From: Methylobacterium sp. 17Sr1-1
Lineage (GTDB): Bacteria > Pseudomonadota > Alphaproteobacteria > Rhizobiales > Beijerinckiaceae
Assembly: GCF_003173775.1 (NCBI RefSeq)
Contig: NZ_CP029552.1
Span: forward strand, 1,530,001 to 1,594,000
Length of the DNA: 64,000 bases
Reading direction: 5' to 3'
The notes under the pieces were generated by a model, which was given only the letters and a program-made list of their open reading frames with translations, was not told the DNA's origin and did not search any database. The stretch's first letter is position 1. Every line of letters begins with the position of its first letter. The position numbers and the translations under genes are program-made. This document shows, in pieces, positions 1-10,358 of this stretch.

Positions 1-51
1 GCCGCCGAACGCCTTGGTCAGCCCCCTGGTCTCGAGTGCGGTGTCGGGCAC
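1..51 (-). CDS. ABC transporter ATP-binding protein, N-terminal fragment
   Basis: Only the first 17 codons lie inside the window; the gene runs off the left edge. Read on the minus strand from a GTG at 51-49, the peptide is MPDTALETRGLTKAFGG. This is the usual first beta strand of a branched-chain amino acid-type (LivG-like) ABC ATPase, just before the Walker A loop. A weak purine-rich ribosome site (AGGGGA) lies about 8 nt upstream. An AT-rich site at 84-95, resembling one in front of the GntR gene at 524-1228, sits in its promoter area. The family call rests on the LTKAFGG signature alone, and the substrate is unknown. Confidence 0.55.
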   Translation of the reverse strand, partial: MPDTALETRGLTKAFGG

Positions 52-83
52 GGTGCGATCCCCTGCGCTGCCTCGATTCGTAG

Positions 84-95
84 ATTGTATAAAAT
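84..95. promoter_or_regulatory. Candidate GntR operator / -10 region (ATTGTATAAAAT)
   Basis: On the minus strand this reads ATTTTATACAAT, about 33 nt upstream of the left-edge ABC gene start. The same TATACAAT core occurs in front of the GntR gene (1261-1272). FCD-type GntR regulators often bind TTGTATACAA-like dyads. The core also resembles a -10 hexamer, so part of the similarity may be promoter rather than operator. Confidence 0.4.
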
Positions 96-195
96 ATGCG
101 ATCGGGTCAAGCGACCTTACGGTAATTCGCTCGCCGGGATGCGCGTGTCACACGGCTTCCGCTCGATCCGTTCGCATTCAGGATAGAGCGCGCCT

Positions 196-362
196 CCCCT
201 CTCCCGAGTGGGAGAGGGGCCGTGGGGATCGAAGATCCCGCGTGAGGGTGGCTTGGGTTCCGAATAGATCGCCGAGCGCACAGCTGCGCAGCTCGACTCT
301 TGGCGGCTTATCCTGAAGCCGAGCTACCCTCACCCCTACCCCTCTCCCACACGGGAGAGGGG
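196..362. repeat. Dispersed paired-hairpin repeat, family A (subtype 1)
   Basis: Two perfect 10-bp stems of the type CCCCTCTCCC-N4-GGGAGAGGGG (196-219 and 339-362) flank about 120 bp. Each hairpin is followed internally by a GTGAGGGTGG-like arm, in opposite orientation, as in a BIME. The internal part (GATCGAAGATC, GGGTTCCG, CAGCTCGAC) matches the copy at 60225-60389. Other copies of the family lie at 10200-10347 and 28363-28511. Confidence 0.8.
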
Positions 363-523
363 ATCCCGCGCTCTATATGTTTGAAGTCAATCAATTGAAC
401 ATCGTAGTACACGCTCAGCGACATCCGTGTTCATCGCCAAGTTTGTACTTGGCATGACGCAGAGAAATTTGCAAACAAAAGATTTGATCGACACTGCCGA
501 CCAGGATTGCCTGCAGGCAACCT

Positions 524-1228
524 TCACTCCACGACCGCCGACTTGCGATAGATCTCGACCAGCGAATGCCCCGCATGCTCGACATGGATCCGCAACAGGT
601 TCGCCGCCGCCACCACCTCCCCGGCCTCGCACAGGTCGAGGATCGTGGTGTGCTCCATGTCGGCACGGGCGACGTCGCCGGAGACGGAGAGCTGGAGGCG
701 GGTCGGGCGGTCGCAATCCTGGAGCAGGCCGGCGACGATGGCGAGCGAGCGCGGCCGGCCGGCATGACGCAGCAGGCCGAGATGGAAGCGCCGGTTCAGC
801 TCGCCCCAGGTCTCGACGGTCCCAGCCTTGAGCGCGGCGCTGTACTCGTCGCGCAGGGCGCGTAGTTCCGAAAAATCGTCCCGCGTCAGGTGGCGGGCCG
901 AGAGGATCAGCAATTGCGGTTCCAGGGAGACGCGGAGCTGAAACACGTCCTCGATCTCCTCGACCGAGAGCCCGGTGACCACCGCGCCGCGATGCGGCGC
1001 GATCTTCACCAGGCCGGAGGCTTCGAGCTGCAGCAGCGCCTCGCGGATCGGGATCCGGCTGATGCCGAATTCCTCGGCCAGCGCGTCCTGGCGCAGCTGG
1101 AATCCCGGCGCCAGGGCGCCCGAGAGGATGCGCTGGCGCAGGGCCTCCGCCACCGCCGCAGAGACCGTCCGGTGGCCGAGCCCTCCGGCGACGGATCGGG
1201 ATCCCCGCGCGCGCGCCGTCACGGCCAT
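524..1228 (-). CDS. GntR family regulator, FCD (FadR C-terminal) type
   Basis: This is a 234-aa one-component transcription factor. Residues about 20-90 form the GntR winged helix (FGISRIPIREAL recognition helix and LVKIAPHRGAVV wing). Residues about 98-225 form the all-helical FCD ligand domain, with conserved metal-site-type histidines (NRRFHLGL, HTTILD, IHVEHAG). FCD regulators usually sense a small carboxylate. The ATG at 1228 follows a GAGAG ribosome site. An AT-rich dyad 33 nt upstream suggests autoregulation, and a similar site precedes the ABC gene at the left edge, its probable target. Ligand unknown. Confidence 0.85.
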   Translation of the reverse strand: MAVTARARGSRSVAGGLGHRTVSAAVAEALRQRILSGALAPGFQLRQDALAEEFGISRIPIREALLQLEASGLVKIAPHRGAVVTGLSVEEIEDVFQLRVSLEPQLLILSARHLTRDDFSELRALRDEYSAALKAGTVETWGELNRRFHLGLLRHAGRPRSLAIVAGLLQDCDRPTRLQLSVSGDVARADMEHTTILDLCEAGEVVAAANLLRIHVEHAGHSLVEIYRKSAVVE

Positions 1229-1260
1229 GCTCTCGACTCCACTCGTTCACGCTGATGAAT

Positions 1261-1272
1261 ATTGTATACGAT
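1261..1272. promoter_or_regulatory. Candidate GntR operator upstream of its own gene
   Basis: The site ATTGTATACGAT contains the near-dyad TTGTATAC and on the minus strand reads ATCGTATACAAT. It lies 33 nt before the GntR start and shares the TATACAAT core with 84-95. It is best read as an autoregulatory operator overlapping the -10 region. Confidence 0.45.
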
Positions 1273-1289
1273 CGAGGGCTGCAAGGCCG

Positions 1290-1841
1290 TCAGAAGGTCG
1301 GCGGCGTGCAGGCGCTGACGACCTCGCACGGGTTCGGCCCGACGCAGCGGAAGCGGTGCGGCCGGCGGCTGGAGAAGTAGTAGGCGTCGCCCGGTCCCAG
1401 CACCCGGCGCTCGTCGTCCACCGTCACCTCCAGCCGGCCCGAGAGCACGATGCCGCCCTCCTCGCCGTCATGGACCAGCGGTACCCGGCCGGTGTCGGAA
1501 CCCGGCTCGTAGCGCTCCTTGAGGAGTTGCAGGGCGCGGCCGAACAGGTTGTCGCCGACCTGGCGGTAGGAGATCCGGCCCTTGCCGATCTCGACCAGCT
1601 CCTCGCTGGCGTAGAACGCCTTCTCGGACCGCTCCGGGGTGAGCGAGAAGAACTCGGCGAGCCCGATCGGCACCGCGTCGAGGATGCGCTTGAGGGCGCC
1701 GACCGACGGGTTGGTCTGGCCCGATTCGATCAGCGAGATGGTGGAATTGACCACCCCGGCGCGCTTGGCGAGCGCCCGCTGCGACAGGCCGTGCAGGAGG
1801 CGCACGTGGCGCAGGCGCGCCCCCACCTCGTCGTTGGTCAC
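1290..1841 (-). CDS. XRE-type HTH regulator with C-terminal cupin domain (PuuR/SutR-like)
   Basis: This 183-aa protein is read from a GTG at 1841 with GGGGAG about 6 nt upstream. A longer in-frame ATG at 2009 would add a poorly conserved tail and overlap the divergent promoter, so the GTG is preferred. Residues about 7-60 are an XRE helix-turn-helix (LSQRALAKRAGV..TISLIESGQTNPS). Residues about 110-178 are a small cupin (HDGEEGGIVLSG, LGPGDAYYF, RPHRF). Such HTH-cupin proteins control polyamine, amino acid or omega-amino acid catabolism. It is divergent from the omega-aminotransferase at 2008, its likely target. Confidence 0.8.
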   Translation of the reverse strand: MTNDEVGARLRHVRLLHGLSQRALAKRAGVVNSTISLIESGQTNPSVGALKRILDAVPIGLAEFFSLTPERSEKAFYASEELVEIGKGRISYRQVGDNLFGRALQLLKERYEPGSDTGRVPLVHDGEEGGIVLSGRLEVTVDDERRVLGPGDAYYFSSRRPHRFRCVGPNPCEVVSACTPPTF

Positions 1842-1861
1842 GCCGGCTCCCCTGTTGAGGC

Positions 1862-1880
1862 TGTTGCGGATCGGGCAACA
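1862..1880. promoter_or_regulatory. Inverted repeat in the divergent XRE/aminotransferase promoter
   Basis: TGTTGC-N7-GCAACA lies between the two divergent start codons, with another TGTTGC half-site at 1935-1940. It is a candidate operator for the XRE-cupin regulator, based only on symmetry and position. Confidence 0.3.
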
Positions 1881-2007
1881 CCCTATCCCGGTGGCCTGCT
1901 CCGTCAACGGGTTACGGGTGAACAGAAAAGGACTTGTTGCGCTTGCCGGAACGGGCTTGTCTCTCGGCCATCGCGCCCCAGACGGACCCCGCCGAGAGAC
2001 CCCCATC

Positions 2008-3339
2008 ATGAACGCCCATCCGCCGCGCCTGAACCGCCCGAGCCTCGACGCCTACTGGATGCCGTTCACGGCCAATCGCCAGTTCAAGGCCGCACCCCGC
2101 CTCCTCGTCGCCGCCGAGGGCATGCACTACACCGCCGACGACGGCCGCACCGTGCTCGACGGCACCGCCGGCCTGTGGTGCGTCAATGCCGGCCACGGCC
2201 GCCGGCGCATCGCCGAGGCCGTCGAGCGCCAGCTCTCGACCCTCGACTACGCGCCCTCGTTCCAGATGGGCCACCCGATCGCCTTCGAGTTCGCCGAGCG
2301 CCTGGCCGGCCTCGCGCCGGGCGGCGCCCTCGACCGGGTGTTCTTCACCGGCTCGGGCTCGGAATCGGTCGACACCGCGCTCAAGATCGCGCTCGCCTAC
2401 CAGCGCGCCATCGGCCAGGGCACGCGGACCCGGGTGATCGGGCGCGAGCGCGGCTATCATGGCGTCGGCTTCGGCGGCATCTCGGTCGGCGGCCTCGTCA
2501 ACAACCGCCGGATGTTCCCGCTCCTGCCGGGCGTCGACCACCTGCGCCACACCCACGACCTTAGCCAGAACGCCTTCGTCCAGGGCCAGCCCGAGCACGG
2601 CGCCGATCTGGCCGACGACCTCGAGCGGCTGGTGGCGCTCCACGGCGCCGAGACCATCGCCGCGGTGATCGTCGAGCCGGTGGCCGGCTCGACCGGCGTG
2701 CTGGTGCCGCCGAAGGGCTACCTCGAGCGCCTGCGCGAGATCGCGACCCGCCACGGCATCCTGTTGATCTTCGACGAGGTCATCACCGGCTTCGGCCGCC
2801 TCGGCGCGCCCTTCGCCACCGATTATTTCGGCGTGACGCCCGACCTCATCACGACCGCGAAGGGCCTCACCAACGGCACGATCCCGATGGGCGCGGTCTT
2901 CGCCACGCGTCAGGTGCACGACGCGCTGATGCACGGGCCGGAGGGCGCGATCGAGCTCTTCCACGGCTACACCTATTCGGGCCATCCGGTCGCCTGCGCG
3001 GCCGGCCTCGCCACCCTGGAGATCTACGAGGAGGAAGGCCTCCTCACCCGCACCACCCAGGTCCAGGCGCAGTGGCACGCGGCGATGCACGCGCTTCGCG
3101 ATTGCCCGAACGTGATCGACATCCGCACCATCGGCCTCATCGCCGGCATCGAGCTGAAATCCCGCGACGGGGCGCCGGGGGCGCGGGCCTACGACGTCTT
3201 CACCGACTGCTTCGAGAAGGGCCTGCTCATCCGCGTCACCGGCGACATCATCGCCCTGTCGCCGCCGCTGATCGCGGAGCCCGAGCACATCGACACGATG
3301 GCCTCGATGCTGGGCGAGGCGCTGCGGCGGGCGGCGTAA
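2008..3339 (+). CDS. Omega-amino acid:pyruvate aminotransferase (beta-alanine:pyruvate type)
   Basis: This 443-aa class III PLP aminotransferase is close to the 440-450 aa of beta-alanine:pyruvate transaminases. It should convert beta-alanine (or another omega-amino acid) and pyruvate to malonate semialdehyde and alanine. Visible signatures are the PLP-phosphate loop [12 protein letters not shown], the cofactor aspartate in [14 protein letters not shown], and the Schiff-base lysine K285 in TTAKGLTNG. The ATG at 2008 is the first sensible start after the divergent promoter. Methylmalonate-semialdehyde dehydrogenase follows at 3579 and would oxidise the semialdehyde product, supporting the beta-alanine assignment. 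Taurine or other omega-amines cannot be excluded. Confidence 0.85.
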   Translation: MNAHPPRLNRPSLDAYWMPFTANRQFKAAPRLLVAAEGMHYTADDGRTVLDGTAGLWCVNAGHGRRRIAEAVERQLSTLDYAPSFQMGHPIAFEFAERLAGLAPGGALDRVFFTGSGSESVDTALKIALAYQRAIGQGTRTRVIGRERGYHGVGFGGISVGGLVNNRRMFPLLPGVDHLRHTHDLSQNAFVQGQPEHGADLADDLERLVALHGAETIAAVIVEPVAGSTGVLVPPKGYLERLREIATRHGILLIFDEVITGFGRLGAPFATDYFGVTPDLITTAKGLTNGTIPMGAVFATRQVHDALMHGPEGAIELFHGYTYSGHPVACAAGLATLEIYEEEGLLTRTTQVQAQWHAAMHALRDCPNVIDIRTIGLIAGIELKSRDGAPGARAYDVFTDCFEKGLLIRVTGDIIALSPPLIAEPEHIDTMASMLGEALRRAA

Positions 3340-3379
3340 GCATCACCTCGGATCAACCGACAGTCCTGTCACCCACAGG

Positions 3380-3532
3380 GTCATTCCGGGGCCGCGAAGC
3401 GGAGCCCGGAATCCAGAACCGCAGGTCCATCAGAATGAGGCGGACCCTATCCCGCTTCGTTCTGAGTCCTCTGCGGCTCTGGGCGTGCCTCCGGCACTCC
3501 GGGCTCTCGCCTGCGGCGAGCCCCGGAATGAC
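3380..3532. repeat. Dispersed palindromic repeat, family B
   Basis: A perfect 13-bp inverted repeat (GTCATTCCGGGGC at 3380-3392, GCCCCGGAATGAC at 3520-3532) bounds a 153-bp palindrome-rich element with GCGAAGCGGAGCCCGG and GCCTGCGGCGAGC arms. It resembles the 24603-24751 element and the 24-bp palindrome at 50567-50590. It lies between two genes of one probable operon. Confidence 0.75.
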
Positions 3533-3578
3533 GATGGAGGGTGTGAGCAAGCTCGCCTCAACTCACGACCGGAAAACC

Positions 3579-5084
<1,506 letters not shown>

Positions 5085-5136
5085 CCGACGCGCGGACGGG
5101 CGGGGCCGGCGGCCCCGCCCGAGATCGGTCGAACCA

Positions 5137-5165
5137 GGGACCGCGCCCCGCGCGGTCCCATTTTT
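5137..5165 (+). terminator. Intrinsic terminator of the aminotransferase-mmsA unit
   Basis: A perfect 9-bp stem (GGGACCGCG, loop CCCCG, CGCGGTCCC) is followed at once by ATTTTT. It lies 52 nt after the mmsA stop. A second GC-rich dyad (GGCGGGGCC/GGCCCCGCC) precedes it. Confidence 0.85.
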
Positions 5166-5555
5166 CGTCCGCGACAGCCGGGGATGCGAGCGCGCGCCTC
5201 GCGGGAAACGGCCGGTCCGGGCTCGCGGCGCGCGCGAACGAGCGATTTGCGTCGATCCGCCGCCATGTCTTCGCAGCGTCTTTTTGCACTGTGATCGTGC
5301 GATTGCGTCCAAGAACAAACACCGGATACCACCGCCGACCGATGATCCCGTTTTTTAATTGATCGATGCTCCGACCGGCTTGTGGCGTTGATTTTTACGA
5401 TTTCGCCGATATCGCAGCCCATAGTCTTGTGTGAAAAATAGGTTCGCGATATATCCCCCAAGGGAAAGTCGAGGACGACAGACATCGTCTCGGCCCGGTC
5501 CTGGTTCAGGACCTGGACTGGCTCACCGTTCTGCCGAATCCGGGATCCGCGCCTC
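5166..5555. other. Intergenic region upstream of the GGDEF gene
   Basis: About 390 bp, with AT-richer patches (5270-5460) than the surroundings. No coding potential is apparent. It probably holds the promoter of the GGDEF gene, but I could not single out a convincing -35/-10 pair. Confidence 0.4.
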
Positions 5556-6365
5556 ATGGTCTCCATCAGCCCGGTTCTCGATCTTCTGGCTGTGAGCGTC
5601 GCGCTGCTCTCCCTCGCGCCGCTCCGGGACGTCGCGCGGCTGGCGCGCGAGCCGGCGGCGAAGCGGGCCTGGCAGGCCCTTCTGGCGGCGGTGGCGTTCT
5701 GCATCCTGCTCGTCGCCGTCAAGGCCGTCCGGGGGCTCCCTCCCCCCCTCGACACCGCGACCGCGCTGCAGCTGATCCTTCAGCTCGTCGGCGCCGCGAT
5801 CATCACGACCTTCGCCCAGCTGGCGCGCCGGACGGCCCTCGACGTCGTCCGGCTCGCGCGGTTCGAGGCGCAGGCCCTCACCGACGGGTTGACCGGGCTC
5901 GGCAACCGGCGCCTGTTCACCGAGCGGCTGGAGGAGGAGACCGCCCGCGCCCGGGAGACCGGTGCGCCCCTGTCGCTGGTCGTGCTCGACATCGACCATT
6001 TCAAGCGGGTCAACGACACCTACGGCCACGCGATCGGGGACGTGGTGCTCAAGCACGTCGCCGACACGGTGATGGCTGGGATGCGCAACGCCGACACGGT
6101 GTGCCGGATCGGCGGCGAGGAGATCGTGATCATCATGCCGCGGATCGATCCGGCCCAGGCGGCGGAGATGGCCGACGCCTTGCGCGCCACTGTCGGCGCA
6201 ATGGCGGTGTCGGTCGGCGACGGACGCACGGTCGCCGCCACCGTCAGCCTCGGCTTCGCCACGCGCCAGCCCGAGGAAGACGGAGAATCCCTGTTTCGCC
6301 GCGCCGACGCCGCGCTCTACGCCGCCAAGCGCGACGGCCGGGACCGGGTGATCCTCGCGGCGTGA
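5556..6365 (+). CDS. Membrane-anchored GGDEF protein (probable diguanylate cyclase)
   Basis: This 269-aa protein has hydrophobic segments near residues 5-20, 40-58 and 68-88, then a GGDEF domain (about 105-269) that would make cyclic di-GMP from two GTP. The domain starts with the usual DGLTGLGNRRLF and contains DIDHFKRVNDTYGH. The signature is GGEEI (186-190): the first four positions are competent, but the fifth is Ile instead of Phe. An inhibitory-site motif RNAD (177-180) lies exactly five residues upstream, so product inhibition is likely. It is monocistronic, with no obvious sensor domain beyond the short membrane region. Confidence 0.85.
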   Translation: MVSISPVLDLLAVSVALLSLAPLRDVARLAREPAAKRAWQALLAAVAFCILLVAVKAVRGLPPPLDTATALQLILQLVGAAIITTFAQLARRTALDVVRLARFEAQALTDGLTGLGNRRLFTERLEEETARARETGAPLSLVVLDIDHFKRVNDTYGHAIGDVVLKHVADTVMAGMRNADTVCRIGGEEIVIIMPRIDPAQAAEMADALRATVGAMAVSVGDGRTVAATVSLGFATRQPEEDGESLFRRADAALYAAKRDGRDRVILAA

Positions 6366-6390
6366 AGCTCGGCAGGCGACTCCCGGGCAG

Positions 6391-6417
6391 AAAAAAGGCC
6401 GCCCTTGCGAGGCGGCC
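6391..6417 (-). terminator. Intrinsic terminator (minus strand) for the ABC importer operon
   Basis: On the minus strand GGCCGCC-N7-GGCGGCC is followed by TTTTTT (6396-6391). It is oriented to stop leftward transcription from the operon ending at 6677. It may also give weak termination for the convergent GGDEF gene. Confidence 0.65.
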
Positions 6418-6557
6418 CGAAGTCTAGGGAGGAAACGCCCAAGAAGGGCAGCACCGCCGCGACGCCATCGCCGCGGTGCATGAAATCGATTTCACACATC
6501 GCGGCGCCGATCGCAAGCGCCGGAATGGAGGGCCCGCCATGCGTCAACCACATGACG

Positions 6558-6663
6558 CTAGAGCATTTTCCGACGAAGTGGATACCGGTTCGTCGTAGAA
6601 AATGCGGTAAAATCAATGACCTAGAGAGCTTCGCGATTGCAACGCGATCGTGAAGCGCTCTAG
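6558..6663. repeat. Rhizobiales-type GAAGTGG palindromic repeat
   Basis: Bounded by CTAGAGC (6558-6564) and GCGCTCTAG (6655-6663). Inside is GCATTTTC-CGACGAAGTGG-ATACCGGTTCGTCG-GAAAATGC, a well-known dispersed palindrome of alphaproteobacterial genomes, followed by a second dyad (GCTTCGCGAT/ATCGTGAAGC). It fills most of the gap between the GGDEF gene and the ABC operon. A shorter relative lies at 21620-21664. Confidence 0.8.
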
Positions 6664-6676
6664 GCCGCCCCTCCCC

Positions 6677-7485
<809 letters not shown>

Positions 7486-7489
<4 letters not shown>

Positions 7490-8340
7490 CGGGCACCTCC
7501 CGCGGCACGGCGCGGCACGCCGCCGGACGTGTCCTCGCCCGACCCTGTCTCCCCCAGTCCCGCCCGGGCCCGGCGCGGCAGGGCGGCGATCAGGTCGCGC
7601 GTGTATTGCGCGGTGGGGTGGCGCAGCACCTGCTCGGTCGGCCCCTCCTCCACCGCGCGCCCGCGGCACATCACCAGGGTCCGGTCGGTGCTGCGGGCGA
7701 TCACCCCGAGGTCGTGGCTGATCAGGATCAGGGACAGGCCGAGATCGGCCACCAGCTCGTCGAGGATGTCGAGGATCTCCTTCTGCACCGTCACGTCGAG
7801 GGCCGTGGTCGGCTCGTCGGCGATCAGGAGGTCGGGCTTGAGTGCGAGCGCGATGGCGATGCCGACGCGCTGGCGCTGGCCGCCGGACATCTCGTGCGGG
7901 TAGCTGTCGATGCGCCGGGCCGGATCGGGGATCCGCACCCGCTCCAGCAGGCGGAGCGCCTCCGCCCGGGCCTCAGGCCCGCCGACGTCGCGGTGCAGGC
8001 GGATGCCTTCCGCGATCTGCTGGCCCGCGGTCATCGCGGGGTTGAGCGCCGTCATCGGCTCCTGGAAGATCATGCCGATGCGCCGGCCGCGCAAGGAGCA
8101 CAGCTCGCGCTCGCTCATCTGCAGGATGTCGCGGCCCTCGAGCAGGATCTCGCCGGAGGTGCGGGCGCTCTTCGGCAGGAGCCCGATGGTGGCGAGCGAC
8201 AGCATCGACTTGCCGGAGCCCGACTCGCCGACGATGCCGAGGCTCTCGCCGCGGCCGACCGCGACCGAGACGTCGTCGACGACGCGGACCGGGCCGCCGG
8301 GCCGCGGGAAGGCGATGGAGAGGTTGCGGATCGCGAGCAT
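7486..8340 (-). CDS. Oligopeptide/nickel-type ABC transporter ATPase (D subunit)
   Basis: A 284-aa DppD/OppD-like ATPase pairing with the F subunit. Walker A is GESGSGKSM (38-46), with the Q-loop in MIFQEPMTALNPAM, the signature MSGGQRQRVGIAIAL, Walker B LLIADEPTTALD and the H-loop LISHDLG. The Ser-Met ending of Walker A replaces the usual Ser/Thr-Thr, a common variant in DppD-type proteins. The C-terminal tail is Gly/Arg-rich and lacks the four-cysteine Fe-S motif of some DppD proteins. It overlaps its upstream neighbour by 1 nt (TGATG) and the F gene by 4 nt. Confidence 0.88.
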
Positions 8341-9188
8341 CAGGAGGCCTGCCGGCGGCGCGGGTCGAGGCGGGCGGCGAGCCCGTCGCCCAGGAGGTTG
8401 AGGCCGAGCACCGCGGCCGCGATGGCGAGGCCGGGGGCGAGCGCCAGGTGGGGGGCCTGGAGCAGGTAGGTCTGCGACTCCGCCAGCATCCGCCCCCAGG
8501 TCGGGGCCGGCGGCGGCAGGCCGAGGCCGAGGAAGCTCAGGCCCGCCTCGGTCAGGATCGCCATGGCGAGCTGGATCGTGATCTGGACGATGACCTGGCC
8601 GGCGATGTTGGGCAGGACGTGCTCCAGGGTGATGCGCGGAATGCCCTTGCCGGCCATGCGGGCGGCCATGATGTAGTCTCGCGCCCAGATCTGCATCGCC
8701 GCGCCCCGAGTGACCCGGGCGAAGACCGGGATCATGAACACCCCGATCGCCACGATGGCGGTGAGCGCGCCGGGACCCAGCAGCGCGCCGAGCATGATCG
8801 CCGACAGGATCGGCGGCAGGGCGAACAGTGCGTCGCAGACCCGCATCAGGATCGCGTCGCAGGTGTGGTTCGCGGCCGCCGCGACGCCGGCGAGCGTGCC
8901 GAGCACCGCCCCGACCGCCACCGCCGCGAAGGCGGTGGTCAGCGAGTTGAAGGCGCCGCGCATCAGCATCGAGGCGACGTCGCGCCCGAGATGGTCGGTG
9001 CCGAGCAGGCCCGAGACCAGCGGCCCCTTGAGCTTCTGGAGGATGCGCATCCGGGCCGGATCCTCGGGGGTCCAGACCAGGGAGGTGAGCGCGATCCCGA
9101 CGAGGAGAGCGGTCAGGACGCCGCCGACGAGGAGGGTGACGCTGCCGGGGCGCCAGCCGCCCCGGAGCTTCAAGGCGAGGGCGGTCAT
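8340..9188 (-). CDS. Oligopeptide/nickel-type ABC transporter permease (C subunit)
   Basis: A 282-aa DppC/OppC-like permease with an N-terminal transmembrane helix (about 16-38), a periplasmic part containing the family motif LLGTDHLGRDVASMLMRGA, and a five-helix MetI-like domain. The EAA-type coupling loop is visible (DYIMAARMAGKGIPRITLEHVLPN). The start at 9188 (MTALALKLRG) overlaps the B-subunit stop by 4 nt (ATGA), and its stop overlaps the D start by 1 nt. It forms the membrane pore with the B subunit. Confidence 0.88.
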   Translation of the reverse strand: MTALALKLRGGWRPGSVTLLVGGVLTALLVGIALTSLVWTPEDPARMRILQKLKGPLVSGLLGTDHLGRDVASMLMRGAFNSLTTAFAAVAVGAVLGTLAGVAAAANHTCDAILMRVCDALFALPPILSAIMLGALLGPGALTAIVAIGVFMIPVFARVTRGAAMQIWARDYIMAARMAGKGIPRITLEHVLPNIAGQVIVQITIQLAMAILTEAGLSFLGLGLPPPAPTWGRMLAESQTYLLQAPHLALAPGLAIAAAVLGLNLLGDGLAARLDPRRRQAS

Positions 9189-10129
9189 GCGCGCTTCCTC
9201 AGGCGGGGATCGACGACCGTGTAGAGCAGGTCGACCCCGAGATTGACCACGATGACGATGGTGGCGAACACCATCACGACGTTCTGGATCACGATCAGGT
9301 CGCGCTGCGCCAGGGCCTGCCAGGCGAGCCGGCCCATGCCGGGCAGGGTGAACACGTTCTCGACCAGCACCGCGCCGCCGATCAGGAACGAGATCTGCAG
9401 GCCGAGCATCGTGATGACCGGCACCAGCGCGTTCGGCACGGCATGGCGCCACAGGGCGCGGGAGACCGAGGCGCCCTTGGCCCGGGCGGTGCGCACGAAA
9501 TCCTCGTTCATCACCTCGACCACCGAGGCCCGCGTCACCCGGGTCAGCACCGCCGATTGCGGGATGGCGAGCGCCAGCGCCGGCAGGAGCAGGGCGCGCA
9601 GGGCCGAGCCCGGCGCATCCCAGCCCGGAAAGCCGCCGGCCGGCAGCCAGCCGAGGCCGAGCGCCACCACCATGATCAGCAGGAGCCCGATCCAGAAATT
9701 CGGCACCGCGATCCCTCCTTGCGCGTAGAGCGTGGCGGCACCGTCGGCCACGCCGCCGGGCCGCGAGGCCGCGGTGACCCCGAGCGGCAGGGCGATGCCG
9801 ACGGCGAGGAGCACCGCGAAGCCGGTGAGCGGCAGCGTCACCGCCAGCCGCTCCCGGATCAGCGCGCCCACCGGCACGCCGTAGGTGTAGGACACCCCCA
9901 TGTCGCCGGTCGCGAGGCCGCCGAGCCAGCGCAGGTAGCGGATCACGGCCGGGGCATCGAGGCCCATCTGGGCGCGGAGCGCCGCCAGCGTCTCGGGCGT
10001 GGCCGAGGTGCCGAGCATCGCCGAAGCCGGGTCTCCCGGCACGATCTCCATCATGCAGAAGACCAGGACCGAGATCAGCAGGAAGGTGACCGCGAAGCCG
10101 GCGGCGCGGCGGGCGAGGTGCCTCAACAT
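9185..10129 (-). CDS. Oligopeptide/nickel-type ABC transporter permease (B subunit)
   Basis: A 314-aa DppB/OppB-like inner membrane permease. Residues 8-30 are the first membrane helix, followed by the conserved MEIVPGDPASAMLG and the MetI-type membrane domain. The EAA coupling loop is DFVRTARAKGASVSRALWRHAVPNAL, and the end DLLYTVVDPRLRKR is typical of the family. It is the first permease gene after the binding-protein gene. The 229-nt gap between them holds a family A repeat. Confidence 0.88.
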   Translation of the reverse strand: MLRHLARRAAGFAVTFLLISVLVFCMMEIVPGDPASAMLGTSATPETLAALRAQMGLDAPAVIRYLRWLGGLATGDMGVSYTYGVPVGALIRERLAVTLPLTGFAVLLAVGIALPLGVTAASRPGGVADGAATLYAQGGIAVPNFWIGLLLIMVVALGLGWLPAGGFPGWDAPGSALRALLLPALALAIPQSAVLTRVTRASVVEVMNEDFVRTARAKGASVSRALWRHAVPNALVPVITMLGLQISFLIGGAVLVENVFTLPGMGRLAWQALAQRDLIVIQNVVMVFATIVIVVNLGVDLLYTVVDPRLRKRA

Positions 10130-10199
10130 GGGGTGGGTCTCAGCATCGGAGAAACCGGACTTTTACTGTGCTGTACACAGCACGAACTAGCCGCGGGAT

Positions 10200-10347
10200 C
10201 CCCTCTCCCGTGTGGGAGAGGGGTAGGGGTGAGGGTGACACGCTTCCGTGTAAAGCTCTGACCGTCGTGCTGGCAGCGGTACGGTCCGAGTCTTCTGCGG
10301 AGCCGTAGCACCCTCACCCCCGGCCCCTCTCCCACACGGGAGAGGGG
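10200..10347. repeat. Dispersed paired-hairpin repeat, family A (subtype 2)
   Basis: Two perfect 10-bp CCCCTCTCCC/GGGAGAGGGG hairpins (10200-10223 and 10324-10347) flank about 100 bp. The internal sequence (GAGGGTGACACGCTTC, AGCTCTGAC, GTCGTGCTGGCAGCGG) is nearly identical to the copy at 28363-28511. The element lies just after the binding-protein stop codon and before the B-permease gene on the minus strand. Confidence 0.85.
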
Positions 10348-10358
10348 AGTCGCGGTGC

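Larger units (their letters stand above)
52..523. other. Intergenic region with regulatory site and palindromic repeat
   Basis: This stretch has no convincing gene. It holds the promoter area of the left-edge ABC gene (AT-rich, 80-110), a paired-hairpin dispersed repeat (196-362), and an AT-rich tail (363-523). The tail contains a small dyad GCCAAGT-N4-ACTTGGC (436-453) downstream of the GntR gene. The dyad has no T-run after it on the minus strand, so it is not an obvious intrinsic terminator. Confidence 0.6.

Noticed and set aside
196..362. The CCCCTCTCCC/GGGAGAGGGG hairpins as simple terminators
   Set aside because: They occur in paired inverted units with a conserved interior at several sites, without T-runs and not always at operon ends, so a dispersed repeat is the better description.
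1842..2009. Longer N-terminus for the XRE-cupin regulator from an ATG at 2009
   Set aside because: The added 56 residues do not resemble a domain, would overlap the aminotransferase start region, and the GTG at 1841 has a good ribosome site just before the HTH.
5270..5460. An AT-richer patch upstream of the GGDEF gene as a possible small RNA or tRNA
   Set aside because: No cloverleaf, terminator or conserved promoter could be made out; left as intergenic.
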